A DNA stretch of 64,000 bases, taken from positions 186,001 through 250,000 of the forward strand of contig NZ_NJER01000001.1 of the NCBI RefSeq assembly GCF_002753895.1. The letters are read 5' to 3'. A program made the position numbers and the translations under genes. Positions 25,903 through 33,622 of the stretch are shown here, piece by piece (the stretch's first letter is position 1; every line of letters starts with the position of its first letter). A model generated the notes under the pieces. It did not search any database. It was not told the DNA's origin and saw only the letters and a program-made list of their open reading frames with translations. Source of the stretch: Halobacteriovorax sp. JY17. GTDB lineage: Bacteria; Bdellovibrionota; Bacteriovoracia; Bacteriovoracales; Bacteriovoracaceae.

Positions 25903-26451
25903 ATGACTGCAGACTTTGAAAATGATGTTCTAAATATTGCGCAAGATGTAATTGTTCTTACGACCGGTGGCACAATTGAAAAGTCCTACGACGAGTATGA
26001 CGGGTCTCTTGAAAATAAAGACAGCATTATTAAACATATCATTCTGCAAAAATTACGCATGCCTTATACAAAGCTTCATGTGCACTCGATCCTTTCAAAA
26101 GATTCATTAAATATGACTGACTTTGATCGCGCTATGGTTGCAAAGTCTCTTCGTGTTCAGCTAGAGAAAGGGTGGCCAATTATTGTTCTTCACGGAACGG
26201 ATACAATGGCCAAAACTGCAGAGTACTGCTTTCAAGAAATTAAAAATGTCTCTAGTCCAATTGTTTTTACGGGAGCGATGAAGCCGATGGGTTTTGATGA
26301 TAGTGATGCCAGACAAAATGTGACAGAGGCCCTACTTGCTTCTAAACTTTTAAAACCTGGAATTTATATTTCTTTTCACAATAGAGTTTTCGCTGTTCCT
26401 GGCGTTCGAAAGAATAGGGATAAGAAAACATTTGAGGCCTTTAAATGTTAG
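25903..26451 (+). CDS. Short asparaginase (N-terminal catalytic domain only)
   Basis: Matches the N-terminal domain of L-asparaginases: the first catalytic Thr in TTGGTIEK (~residues 20-27), the second Thr-Asp pair in LHGTDTMAKTA (~96-106), and the catalytic Lys in FTGAMKPMGFDDSDA. The protein ends at 182 residues where normal enzymes (~320-350) continue with a C-terminal domain that completes the substrate site of the neighbour. Downstream sequence is a different gene, so this is not a frameshift remnant that I can detect. Motifs are intact, so it may be a functional one-domain variant. It overlaps the next gene by 7 bases. Confidence 0.82.
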   Translation: MTADFENDVLNIAQDVIVLTTGGTIEKSYDEYDGSLENKDSIIKHIILQKLRMPYTKLHVHSILSKDSLNMTDFDRAMVAKSLRVQLEKGWPIIVLHGTDTMAKTAEYCFQEIKNVSSPIVFTGAMKPMGFDDSDARQNVTEALLASKLLKPGIYISFHNRVFAVPGVRKNRDKKTFEAFKC

Positions 26452-27068
26452 TTGATTCTCTAAAGTATTCTGCGCTTAACTTAAAGAAAACAATTCTAGA
26501 CAATCTTGTCACAGTTTTCTTCTTTCTCTTCTTTACTGTCCTTATGGATCTTATTAGAGAGCAAATATCGTCAACTGCGCAAGGGGCCCAAGTTATTCTA
26601 GGAATTGTTGATATCCTAGGTTCTAGTTTATTCTATGCTCTCTTTCTAAATTCCATTCTAGAAATAACAAAATTTAGCACTTTAAATTTCTTCACCTATC
26701 TAAGAGTGAATATTCTCTATTCAATATTCTTCTTTGTAGGAACGGTACTTCTAGTATTGCCTGGTTTATATATTCTCACGATCTTCTTCTTTGCTCCTGT
26801 AATGGCCCTCGAAGGAAAAGTACATTCAGATTACTTCAAGCAGAGTAGGCTCTTAGCAAAGAAATCTCCTTGGAGTATTTTTGGGTTATCAGTAATTGCT
26901 CTACTTCTTATGGCCTTTGACTTTTGGTTTATGGGCCTTCTACAGGCAGAGGTGATGAGCGAATCTTTACGTTATAGTCTACTGCTCGCCTCAAATATTT
27001 TAGTGGTTATTGTAAATATCTACTTATTTATTGCGACAGTCTTCTTGTATAGAAAATTTCAAGAATAG
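26445..27068 (+). CDS. Polytopic membrane protein, YciC/UPF0259-like
   Basis: 207 residues with about five or six membrane helices (near 22-42, 50-72, 88-122, 143-163, 176-200). The phrase LPGLYILTIFFFAPVMALEGK followed by a SRLLAKKSPWSIFG segment resembles the YciC-type family of inner-membrane proteins of unknown function. Its start lies inside the asparaginase gene (7-base overlap), so the two are probably co-translated. No catalytic motif. Confidence 0.6.
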   Translation: MLVDSLKYSALNLKKTILDNLVTVFFFLFFTVLMDLIREQISSTAQGAQVILGIVDILGSSLFYALFLNSILEITKFSTLNFFTYLRVNILYSIFFFVGTVLLVLPGLYILTIFFFAPVMALEGKVHSDYFKQSRLLAKKSPWSIFGLSVIALLLMAFDFWFMGLLQAEVMSESLRYSLLLASNILVVIVNIYLFIATVFLYRKFQE

Positions 27069-27171
27069 GGACGAGTGGTGAAAAATTCTATTTCGCCTAC
27101 AGAATTAGTCGATTAATTATTCCTAATTAATGAAAACTATTTATGCCTTATCTATATAACCCCCCGAAAAT

Positions 27172-27194
27172 ACCTCTAATTCACTCTTAGAGGT
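27172..27194 (+). other. Inverted repeat upstream of the Cys-rich lipoprotein
   Basis: ACCTCTAA (27172-27179) and TTAGAGGT (27187-27194) form a perfect 8-bp stem across 7 bases. It lies 122 bases before the start of the lipoprotein gene, and no T run follows. It may be an operator or a leader RNA stem. Confidence 0.4.
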
Positions 27195-27279
27195 AAAACT
27201 TTGCCCCTCAGAGTCCATAAGACCTTAAAATAAGAGAAAGATTTAAGTGATAAGTACTTGAAGTCGATAAGTCAGTGAG

Positions 27280-27296
27280 AACTCAAGATTTGAGTT
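27280..27296 (+). promoter_or_regulatory. Leader hairpin next to the ribosome site of the Cys-rich lipoprotein
   Basis: AACTCAA (27280-27286) and TTGAGTT (27290-27296) pair perfectly around a 3-base loop. The stem ends 20 bases before the ATG at 27316, just upstream of the AAGGG ribosome site. It could shield the 5' end or influence ribosome loading. Confidence 0.4.
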
Positions 27297-27315
27297 GAAA
27301 TTTAAGGGCAGTTTC

Positions 27316-29223
27316 ATGGCAGAGACAAAGAGATTACTAACATTGATCACATTAAGTGCACTCCTTTTTACATCATGTGTAGGAGAGGGTGGATCTGGTC
27401 GTAAAACTCGTTTCTCAAATAATAGCACTACAGACTTAAATGGTGGAACTGGTGGAGATACCGGTGGAAACTCTGGAGCAACTCCTGGAAGTGGCGATAC
27501 TATCGGTGAAGATGGTGGTGTATCCATAGGTTCACAGGTTGAACTCATGCACTTAGTAGATCCATTTGATGGAACTTATAAAAAGAAATTAACACTTCCA
27601 AAGAACTTTACAGGTTTACTTTATCTCTCGGGATTAAATATTTCTTCTCTCTCTGACAGACTTGTTTACGCGAGATTTGTTTTTGGGAAAGAGTATGAGC
27701 CAGTAACGGTTGCTGCGACAATTGGTCGTGCTCCAGGAATTACTCCACAAACTGACGTGGAAGTTGTGATTCTTGATATGGCCAATCATCCATTTGAAAA
27801 TATGCGTCTCTCTTATAATTTATTTGATTACAACGAGTATGCCGATGAAGGTCGTGCAAATGGTCTTGCCGATGTTGTTAGTGATCCAAGAGATCCAGGT
27901 CTTTATTGTAGAGGGTTACACGCAAAAGATGATAAGACTTTTGAAAGTGGAGTTGGAAATAGTTCTTGTGACACTGCTGGTGAAGTTTGTAAGTATACTT
28001 ACGCTAGAGTTGAAGATATCGGTCTCTACTATGATACTGATACGGCGTCTCTTCCGTTTGCTCCAACTGAGCCACACGTCGCTCTTGCTAGTAATGACTA
28101 TGAGGCAGAGCCATTTTCAAATTCAATTAAGAGATGTCTTCCGGATACAATTGATAAAGCAATTAATGAAAAAGTCTTAGGAGTCACTTTTACAGGTGGC
28201 TTTGGTTATGGAGTTAAAGTCGATACAAACGGTGGTGTGTGTGGCGATGATCCAGGGGAAGATTGCTATACTTACTATGGTCCTTATAGAGACATTGATA
28301 GAAGTAGTTGGCAAATTTCGGGAGCTGCAATTTACTCTGATACAAGTGCCGCAACTGCGCCAACAGGAATTTATAAGAAATCATTTGGTGTCAATGGATA
28401 CGAATCTTTTCTCTTTCCAAGAGCTGGGAAGATGGAGCTTCAATCTGGTGTTGAATATATTGGAAGTGCGACTCCGTTTGTGGGAACTTCTTTTGATACA
28501 ACTTTTCTAACAGCAAGTGGAGAGTCTGATTATCTCTTTGGTTGTAGTATGAGAGCAACGAATTATGATTCAAATACACAAGAGGGAATTGGTTCTTGTA
28601 ATGTTACTGCTAGAGTAGAACTCTTTACAAAAGATGCGACAGGGCAAGAGACAATAATCACTCAATCAAATAATATTGTTCTTCAACTAATTAGACCAAG
28701 TCTTACAGACTATAGAGGTCAGGAAGTTCTTTATACTTCTATGAAGTCGTGTTCATCAAGTCAGACTTGTGGTGGAAGTGAGTGTTGTTTTAATAATAGA
28801 TGCTGGTCTAAAGAACTTGTAAGTCAGTGTCTTGAAGATGTTCCTGTTGTTGGAAATAAAGGCGTTGGAGAAAGTTGTCAAACAGACTATGAGTGTTCAA
28901 GTATTTGTTGTAATCAAACAACTGGTAGTTGTGCGGTCCATTTAAATACTGAAGATGAACAAGTTTTTTGTTCGAAGTCGCCTGGTCAGTCTTGTGTGGC
29001 AAAAGAGTGGTGTAGACAAGAAAACGTTCCAAATTGTTTCATCGTTAAAACGGGGGCCAATAACGTTGGTCAACCAACTTGTGCTCTTAGATGCTACAAT
29101 GTTCCAACTTTTGGAGATTGTACTAATGGAACATGTACTCCTCCTGAGATTCCGCCTGTCCCAGCATTTGATCCGAGTAATCCGGACTGTTCTGAGGCGA
29201 TTAATCCTCCAACATTCAATTAG
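27316..29223 (+). CDS. Large lipoprotein with cysteine-rich C-terminal repeats
   Basis: Exported lipoprotein of ~635 residues. I chose the ATG at 27316 rather than the upstream TTG because it follows AAGGG and gives a proper signal peptide (MAETKRLL...LLFTSC; Cys21 acylated). After a Gly/Thr-rich linker comes a ~430-residue unknown region. The last ~165 residues hold 20 cysteines, including two tandem modules of pattern C-x5-C-x3/4-CC-x4/6-C (CSSSQTCGGSECCFNNRC and CQTDYECSSICCNQTTGSC), suggesting knottin- or Dickkopf-like disulfide domains. Not recognised as a named family. Surface adhesion is possible but not shown. Confidence 0.75.
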   Translation: MAETKRLLTLITLSALLFTSCVGEGGSGRKTRFSNNSTTDLNGGTGGDTGGNSGATPGSGDTIGEDGGVSIGSQVELMHLVDPFDGTYKKKLTLPKNFTGLLYLSGLNISSLSDRLVYARFVFGKEYEPVTVAATIGRAPGITPQTDVEVVILDMANHPFENMRLSYNLFDYNEYADEGRANGLADVVSDPRDPGLYCRGLHAKDDKTFESGVGNSSCDTAGEVCKYTYARVEDIGLYYDTDTASLPFAPTEPHVALASNDYEAEPFSNSIKRCLPDTIDKAINEKVLGVTFTGGFGYGVKVDTNGGVCGDDPGEDCYTYYGPYRDIDRSSWQISGAAIYSDTSAATAPTGIYKKSFGVNGYESFLFPRAGKMELQSGVEYIGSATPFVGTSFDTTFLTASGESDYLFGCSMRATNYDSNTQEGIGSCNVTARVELFTKDATGQETIITQSNNIVLQLIRPSLTDYRGQEVLYTSMKSCSSSQTCGGSECCFNNRCWSKELVSQCLEDVPVVGNKGVGESCQTDYECSSICCNQTTGSCAVHLNTEDEQVFCSKSPGQSCVAKEWCRQENVPNCFIVKTGANNVGQPTCALRCYNVPTFGDCTNGTCTPPEIPPVPAFDPSNPDCSEAINPPTFN

Positions 29224-29246
29224 AAAATCTGTGTAATATCCTATAG

Positions 29247-29278
29247 AATGTCACAATGATAAGTACCATTGTGACATT
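29247..29278 (+). promoter_or_regulatory. Perfect 12-bp inverted repeat covering a start codon
   Basis: AATGTCACAATG (29247-29258) and CATTGTGACATT (29267-29278) pair perfectly across ATAAGTAC. The ATG of the 106-residue gene (29256-29258) is the last three bases of the left arm. No T run follows. It may be a translation-control hairpin, a partial terminator of the lipoprotein gene, or a dyad bound by a protein. Confidence 0.6.
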
Positions 29279-29576
29279 GACCGCTATAAGTTTAGCGACA
29301 ACACCACTCTTTAGTCCAAAAGAGCTAAAGAAGCTTGAGTACTTAAAGTCTCCAGAGTACTTGGTAAAAGTGAGAAAGAAAGACTTACAAGACTACTCAG
29401 CGACTCAATTATCTTCAATTTTAAAATTGATTAGAGCGAGTGAGCAAAAAGTCTTAGATCAAAAAGTTGGTCCAAAGTTTTGGAAGACGTTTGATCAATA
29501 CACAGACAACCAACTTAGAATAAAAATTATGATGGATTTGATATTAAAAGATCTCTACGAACAAGAGGGTGAGTAA
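29256..29576 (+). CDS. Small possibly exported protein of unknown function
   Basis: 106 residues. The first ~19 (MISTIVTLTAISLATTPLF) are hydrophobic and could be a signal peptide, though without the usual basic N-terminus. The rest is helical and Lys/Leu-rich (KKLEYLKS, QLSSILKLIRASEQKVLDQK). The start codon sits inside a 12-bp hairpin and has no good ribosome site, so the true start may differ. Its stop lies one base before the ATG of the epimerase gene, so it is probably co-transcribed. Unrecognised. Confidence 0.55.
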   Translation: MISTIVTLTAISLATTPLFSPKELKKLEYLKSPEYLVKVRKKDLQDYSATQLSSILKLIRASEQKVLDQKVGPKFWKTFDQYTDNQLRIKIMMDLILKDLYEQEGE

Positions 29577-29577
29577 A

Positions 29578-29994
29578 ATGATAGGAAAAGATTGTGTACT
29601 AGATCATGTGGCCATTGCTGTAAAAGATTTAGATAAGTCCCAAAAGATTTGGGAAGATATGGGACTAAAATTCTCGGATGAAAGAGAAGTTGTAGAATCT
29701 CAAGGTGTTACTACTGCATTCGCACAAATGGATACTAACGCCCATTTAGAATTGCTTTGTCCTTTTGGAGAAAGTGGCCCGATTCACAAATTTTTAGAAA
29801 AAAAAGGAGAGGGAATACATCACCTCTGTTTCAAAGTTAGCGATGTTAGGGCAAAATGTAATGAGTTAAAAGAGAAGGGCTACACGCTACTTAATGAATC
29901 TCCAATTGATGGTGCTAATAATTGTCTAGTGAACTTTATTCATCCAAAGTCTACTGGCGGTGTCCTAATTGAGGTTTCTGAAAAAAAGGCATAG
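29578..29994 (+). CDS. mce: Methylmalonyl-CoA epimerase (VOC family)
   Basis: Interconverts (R)- and (S)-methylmalonyl-CoA in propionyl-CoA use. The glyoxalase/VOC fold has two beta-alpha-beta3 halves with metal ligands in LDHVAIAV, HLELLCP, GIHHLCFKV and GVLIEVSE, the typical epimerase pattern. Length (~138) is normal. The ATG at 29578 is preferred over a GTG nine bases earlier because GAGG lies nine bases upstream of it. Mutase genes are not in the window. Followed after two bases by the rhomboid-like gene. Confidence 0.88.
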   Translation: MIGKDCVLDHVAIAVKDLDKSQKIWEDMGLKFSDEREVVESQGVTTAFAQMDTNAHLELLCPFGESGPIHKFLEKKGEGIHHLCFKVSDVRAKCNELKEKGYTLLNESPIDGANNCLVNFIHPKSTGGVLIEVSEKKA

Positions 29995-29996
29995 GT

Positions 29997-30728
29997 ATGA
30001 ATCAATCACAAATTCAAATTCCAACTTTATCAAAAGTTAATAAATATATTCTAGTTACTATGGGAGTACTCTTCTTACTTTCAAGTATAATGAAAGCTTC
30101 TGGTGGGATAGGGCTAGTCACTTATCTTGGACTTTCGCCTGCGATGTTTTTCTCGGGTCATCTTTATGAAATTCTAACTTACCCATTAATTGGAAGTGGG
30201 ATTTTCGATATACTTTTTAATGGGCTTTTACTATGGTTTATTGGAAGTGAGCTTGAATCTCAGTGGGGAGCTGTTCGTTACATTTCTTTTCTCATTACTT
30301 CGACAATTGGGGCAGGACTTGTCTACTTATTAGTGGCAACAGTCTTCTTGTCGGACTCTGGGCTCTTTGGTTATCCACTTTATGGTATGCACGGAGCAGG
30401 TTCAGCACTTTGTCTTGCTTATGCTGTTCTCTATCCAGATAGAATCTTTACTTTCATGCTTATTTTTCCAATGAGAGCAAGATACTTCTGCATGATTTTG
30501 GTTGGAATGCTTCTCTTTAATGGTTTCTTTACTCCGGGAAAAGTTCTCGCTTGGGGGCACTTAGGAGCGATGGCATTTGGCTATGGCTGGATGCACTTGA
30601 TTTCTTCCCCAAAATGGAAGAAATTCGCTGCTAAGCATGAAAAATCGAGGGAAATGAGGTCAAAGAGTAAAGCGAACCTTAGAATCGTCAAAGATGATGA
30701 TGAAAAGCCACCAAAATACTGGCAATAA
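29997..30728 (+). CDS. Rhomboid-family membrane protein lacking the catalytic serine
   Basis: Six membrane helices in rhomboid order. The conserved helix carrying GxSG in active serine proteases reads G-M-H-G (in YGMHGAGSALCLAYAVLYP), so Ser is replaced by His. The second catalytic residue is retained (WGHLGAMAFGYG, His in the last helix). FPMRARYF between helices is the usual rhomboid loop. This suggests a pseudoprotease that binds membrane proteins without cutting them. A charged ~45-residue cytoplasmic tail follows. Co-transcribed with mce. Confidence 0.8.
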   Translation: MNQSQIQIPTLSKVNKYILVTMGVLFLLSSIMKASGGIGLVTYLGLSPAMFFSGHLYEILTYPLIGSGIFDILFNGLLLWFIGSELESQWGAVRYISFLITSTIGAGLVYLLVATVFLSDSGLFGYPLYGMHGAGSALCLAYAVLYPDRIFTFMLIFPMRARYFCMILVGMLLFNGFFTPGKVLAWGHLGAMAFGYGWMHLISSPKWKKFAAKHEKSREMRSKSKANLRIVKDDDEKPPKYWQ

Positions 30729-30800
30729 TCTTTACGAATTGAGTTAAAAAGTGTTAGATTGCTCTTTAATTCGCATCAATAACTAATTTTAGAGGTAAAA

Positions 30801-30983
30801 ATGAGACTAAGTAAGGCCTTAGAAGATAAAATGTTAGATAAGAGATTAAGAGATAAGCTAGTTGCTGAAGGTAAGCTGACGGCTGCAGAAGTTGAGAAGT
30901 TTCTTACGAGTCTACCAGACGACGGTGCTAATTTAACGACTACTGAAGAAGCAGACGGACGTAATTCTGTTACTGTAGAATAA
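30801..30983 (+). CDS. Small acidic/basic protein of unknown function (60 aa)
   Basis: A 60-residue protein. The first ~40 residues are an amphipathic helical pair (LSKALEDKMLDKRLRDKLVAEGKL), then TAAEVEKFLTSLPDD and a polar tail. AGAGGT 13 bases upstream is a good ribosome site and a strong terminator follows immediately, supporting a real gene. The sequence resembles short conserved proteins of predatory bacteria, but I do not recognise it. Confidence 0.6.
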   Translation: MRLSKALEDKMLDKRLRDKLVAEGKLTAAEVEKFLTSLPDDGANLTTTEEADGRNSVTVE

Positions 30984-30991
30984 ATAATCTT

Positions 30992-31018
30992 GGCCTTCGA
31001 TCTGAAGGCCTTTTTTTT
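30992..31018 (+). terminator. Rho-independent terminator after the 60-aa gene
   Basis: GGCCTTC (30992-30998) and GAAGGCC (31004-31010) with a 5-base loop, then eight T. It is located 9 bases after the stop codon. Confidence 0.9.
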
Positions 31019-31023
31019 ACAAA

Positions 31024-31494
31024 TTATTGAATAACAAATTTAGTGAAGAGTACACCCTTGACGAGTTGTCCTCTAACAATTGAATTTACAGATTTTTTAA
31101 TCCTCTCTTCCAAGAGAATTTTCCCTGAAATACTATTAAGTTCTTCTGCTGTCATATGACCTGCAATATTTATAATGGCATCATTGATCATTGACCTATG
31201 GGTTTCAAAACGATCATCTGAGTCGTGATTAAAGGGAACGAGTTGGGCCTCTACACTAAGAAATCTAAGTCTAGTCTTTCGAGAGTTTAAATTAATAATA
31301 AGTGGGTCTAATTTAAAAGGTGCTGGAAAGGCCATTTTCTTATTGTCTGAAATTAATTTTCCAAGCTCGGCCTGCCCATCGGGAAGAGGCTTTTGGTAAA
31401 CTACCTCTGTATAAACAAATACGCCGACACAGGCGGCAGTCGCAAGAAAAGAGAGAATGAGTATAATATTATCTACGAGCTTATTTCCCGTCAT
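31024..31494 (-). CDS. FliL-like flagellar basal-body-associated protein (orphan)
   Basis: One membrane helix near residues 10-30 (IILILSFLATAACVGVFVY), then a ~120-residue periplasmic domain with KLDPLIINLN, LRFLSVEAQL and a C-terminal GQLVKGVLFTKFVIQ. These are the usual FliL landmarks. FliL supports stator function around the flagellar motor. It is not beside other flagellar genes here, so it may be a second FliL. Length 156 is typical. Confidence 0.82.
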   Translation of the reverse strand: MTGNKLVDNIILILSFLATAACVGVFVYTEVVYQKPLPDGQAELGKLISDNKKMAFPAPFKLDPLIINLNSRKTRLRFLSVEAQLVPFNHDSDDRFETHRSMINDAIINIAGHMTAEELNSISGKILLEERIKKSVNSIVRGQLVKGVLFTKFVIQ

Positions 31495-31621
31495 GTTTGT
31501 ACTCCTTAGCTCCTTAATTCTATCAGTTACTGAGAAATCTATAAAGCCTTGAAAACTCTTCCACTGTAAATAGGTAAGTGCTTGAAAATGTGATTTGTAA
31601 GTTATTGAAAGAAATGACTTT

Positions 31622-31650
31622 TTGAAACATTGCGTTTGATGCGATACATA
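31622..31650 (+). promoter_or_regulatory. Sigma70-type promoter of the serine protease gene
   Basis: TTGAAA (31622-31627), a 17-base spacer and TACATA (31645-31650), with GAGGTG ribosome site at 31662-31667 before the ATG at 31672. The transcript leader would be very short (about 15 bases). Confidence 0.5.
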
Positions 31651-31671
31651 TTCCGGCTCAAGAGGTGAAAA

Positions 31672-32586
31672 ATGTTGAAGTTGTTAAGTGTTGTGGTTCT
31701 CGCTCTATCTATTTCTAGTTCATGGGCAAACGAAAAAGTATTCTACGGAAGAGATGGCCGTGTAGAGGTCTTCTCTGCTTCAAAGCTCTGGCAAGACAAG
31801 GCGAAGTCTACGGCTGCGCTTATTTCTCTAGATAATCTAATTTTTGATAAAGAATCTAACACCTATAAAGTTTCTCCAACTGGAGAAACATCCATGGGGG
31901 AAAAGCTAGGACTTTGTAGTGATGTCCGCTTTAAAGAGCAAATTAATATCTCAACCTGTTCTGGGTTTCTTGTAAGAGGTGATGTGTTATTAACTGCTGG
32001 TCACTGTGCTAGTGGTGAAATGAAAGATATTTGTTCTTCTGGAAAGTACGCATGGGTCTTTGGTTATCAAGCAAAGAGTTTTGAGAATACGAAGAATATT
32101 GAATTCAATAAGGAAGACGTAGTTCTGTGTGAAGATGTGCTAGAAGTTGCAATGAATAGAACTGTTGATTTTGCGGCCATAAAGTTGAGCCGAAAACTTA
32201 AAAGAACTCCACTTGCTTTTAATAAAGCTCAAGAAGTCTCTAATAGTGAAAAGCTTGTTGTTATTGGTACTCCATGGGGGCTTCCAACAAAAGTGGCGAT
32301 GGGAGGAAGAGTTCTACACAATAATGAGAAGTACTTCTTTACTGCGGCCCTAGATACGTTTCAGGGGAATTCTGGCTCAGCTGTTTTTAATGAGAAGACA
32401 GGTTTAGTGGAAGGGATTCTTGTTCGTGGGAAAACTGATGCAGTAAAAGATGAAGATAATTACTGCCGAAGAGTAAATACGTGTGATGAGCAAGGAAATA
32501 ACTGCAGCTATATTGGAGGATTCCAAGTTGGCGAGGATGTTATGAGAATGCCATTTGTCTATAAGAGAATATCTAGTCATTTATAG
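31672..32586 (+). CDS. Secreted trypsin-like serine protease
   Basis: Signal peptide of about 19 residues (VVVLALSISSSWA). The chymotrypsin-fold triad is visible: His111 in LTAGHC, Asp166 in TVDFAAIKL, and Ser234 in QGNSGSAVF. GTPWGLP and VLHNN match V8/S1B-like or glutamyl-type proteases better than animal trypsins. No propeptide cleavage site is obvious. It is secreted to the periplasm or beyond. Its 3' end overlaps a convergent lipoprotein gene by 14 bases. Confidence 0.9.
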   Translation: MLKLLSVVVLALSISSSWANEKVFYGRDGRVEVFSASKLWQDKAKSTAALISLDNLIFDKESNTYKVSPTGETSMGEKLGLCSDVRFKEQINISTCSGFLVRGDVLLTAGHCASGEMKDICSSGKYAWVFGYQAKSFENTKNIEFNKEDVVLCEDVLEVAMNRTVDFAAIKLSRKLKRTPLAFNKAQEVSNSEKLVVIGTPWGLPTKVAMGGRVLHNNEKYFFTAALDTFQGNSGSAVFNEKTGLVEGILVRGKTDAVKDEDNYCRRVNTCDEQGNNCSYIGGFQVGEDVMRMPFVYKRISSHL

Positions 32587-33622
32587 AATAGACTTCTTTC
32601 TTTAAAATACTTTCAATGACTTTCTTCTTCTGTTGGCATCTTACTTGTTGCCAACAGGAACCAAAACTTCCAGTAAGCTCGCCATTATTAAAGAAATCAA
32701 TGGAGAAGGGGTGTTCTAGTTTCTCAACGTAGATATAGTTTGCGAAACTTTCAATGAAGTCTTTTGAACTTCCCATCAAAGAGAAGAGATTAATGAAATT
32801 AGTAGACTCTAGTTCTTGATAGAATTTTGGTTGATCTTTATTTGAAAAGAGAGGTTCTCCTTTTGAATAATATCTTAGATAGTGTAGATCTTCATTAAGA
32901 TCGTCTCTCTTAGGTGTAACGATTCCGTTCGTAAGTTTCCACGATTGATTTAAGAATTGGTATTTCTCAGGAGCTAAGAAGTAATTCTCTTTTGATGTTG
33001 GAAAATAGTTTGGGTTCCAGTTTAAAATAATAGCTACAAGATATGAGAGGGCCATCTGAGACGTATCGACAACAGTATTTTCATGAGAGAGGTAAGGGCT
33101 AAAGGTGTAAGATGAATCGGCCTTAAAAGCCGTTGACTCTCTCCACTTATACCAGTCATTAATTTTTTGGTTTAGGACATCAATATCTAAGAAGCTTATA
33201 AATTGTCCTGAATTTACTTTCTCTGACTGATGCAATTGAATTGTTAAGGTGGAGACTCCCAGACCTTTAACAAGGAAAATTCTCTTTAAGTGTTTATTTA
33301 AAAATATTTTCAACTCTTTTGGAAGAGAGAGGAGAGAGTAGCGAAAAACGTGTTGAAAATTTTGAGAAGCTATCTCAGACTTTATTAGATTATGTGGAGA
33401 ATAGAGACTATGGGCGCCTTTTAAAATCTCAAGGAGCTCTTCTTCTTGCCCAGTTAGTTGTGAAGTTACCTTGGTCTCTATATTTCTATTATTGCTCCAC
33501 TGCCAAGCTGAGAGTTTGGAGAGAGGGTGTTTCTCTAACTTATTTTGGTAGATAATTCGTTCGGGTGTATGTGAACAGGAGAAGAGTAATATTAAATTTA
33601 TGAGTAAAATGTATTTGAGCAT
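32573..33622 (-). CDS. Lipoprotein of unknown function downstream of phospholipase D gene
   Basis: 349 residues with a signal peptide ending LLFSCS (lipobox Cys16). The rest is mixed alpha/beta, rich in aromatic residues (Tyr, Phe, Trp), with two cysteines near the C-terminus (GSCWQQVRCQQ). Not recognised. Its ATG overlaps the stop of the phospholipase gene, so the two are probably an operon and may act together. Confidence 0.6.
   Translation of the reverse strand: MLKYILLINLILLFSCSHTPERIIYQNKLEKHPLSKLSAWQWSNNRNIETKVTSQLTGQEEELLEILKGAHSLYSPHNLIKSEIASQNFQHVFRYSLLSLPKELKIFLNKHLKRIFLVKGLGVSTLTIQLHQSEKVNSGQFISFLDIDVLNQKINDWYKWRESTAFKADSSYTFSPYLSHENTVVDTSQMALSYLVAIILNWNPNYFPTSKENYFLAPEKYQFLNQSWKLTNGIVTPKRDDLNEDLHYLRYYSKGEPLFSNKDQPKFYQELESTNFINLFSLMGSSKDFIESFANYIYVEKLEHPFSIDFFNNGELTGSFGSCWQQVRCQQKKKVIESILKKEVYSIND

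Noticed and set aside
27773-28510. Two plus-strand open frames in another frame inside the Cys-rich lipoprotein
   Set aside because: They overlap a clearly coding lipoprotein frame and are low-complexity Leu/Ile/Val-rich artefacts.
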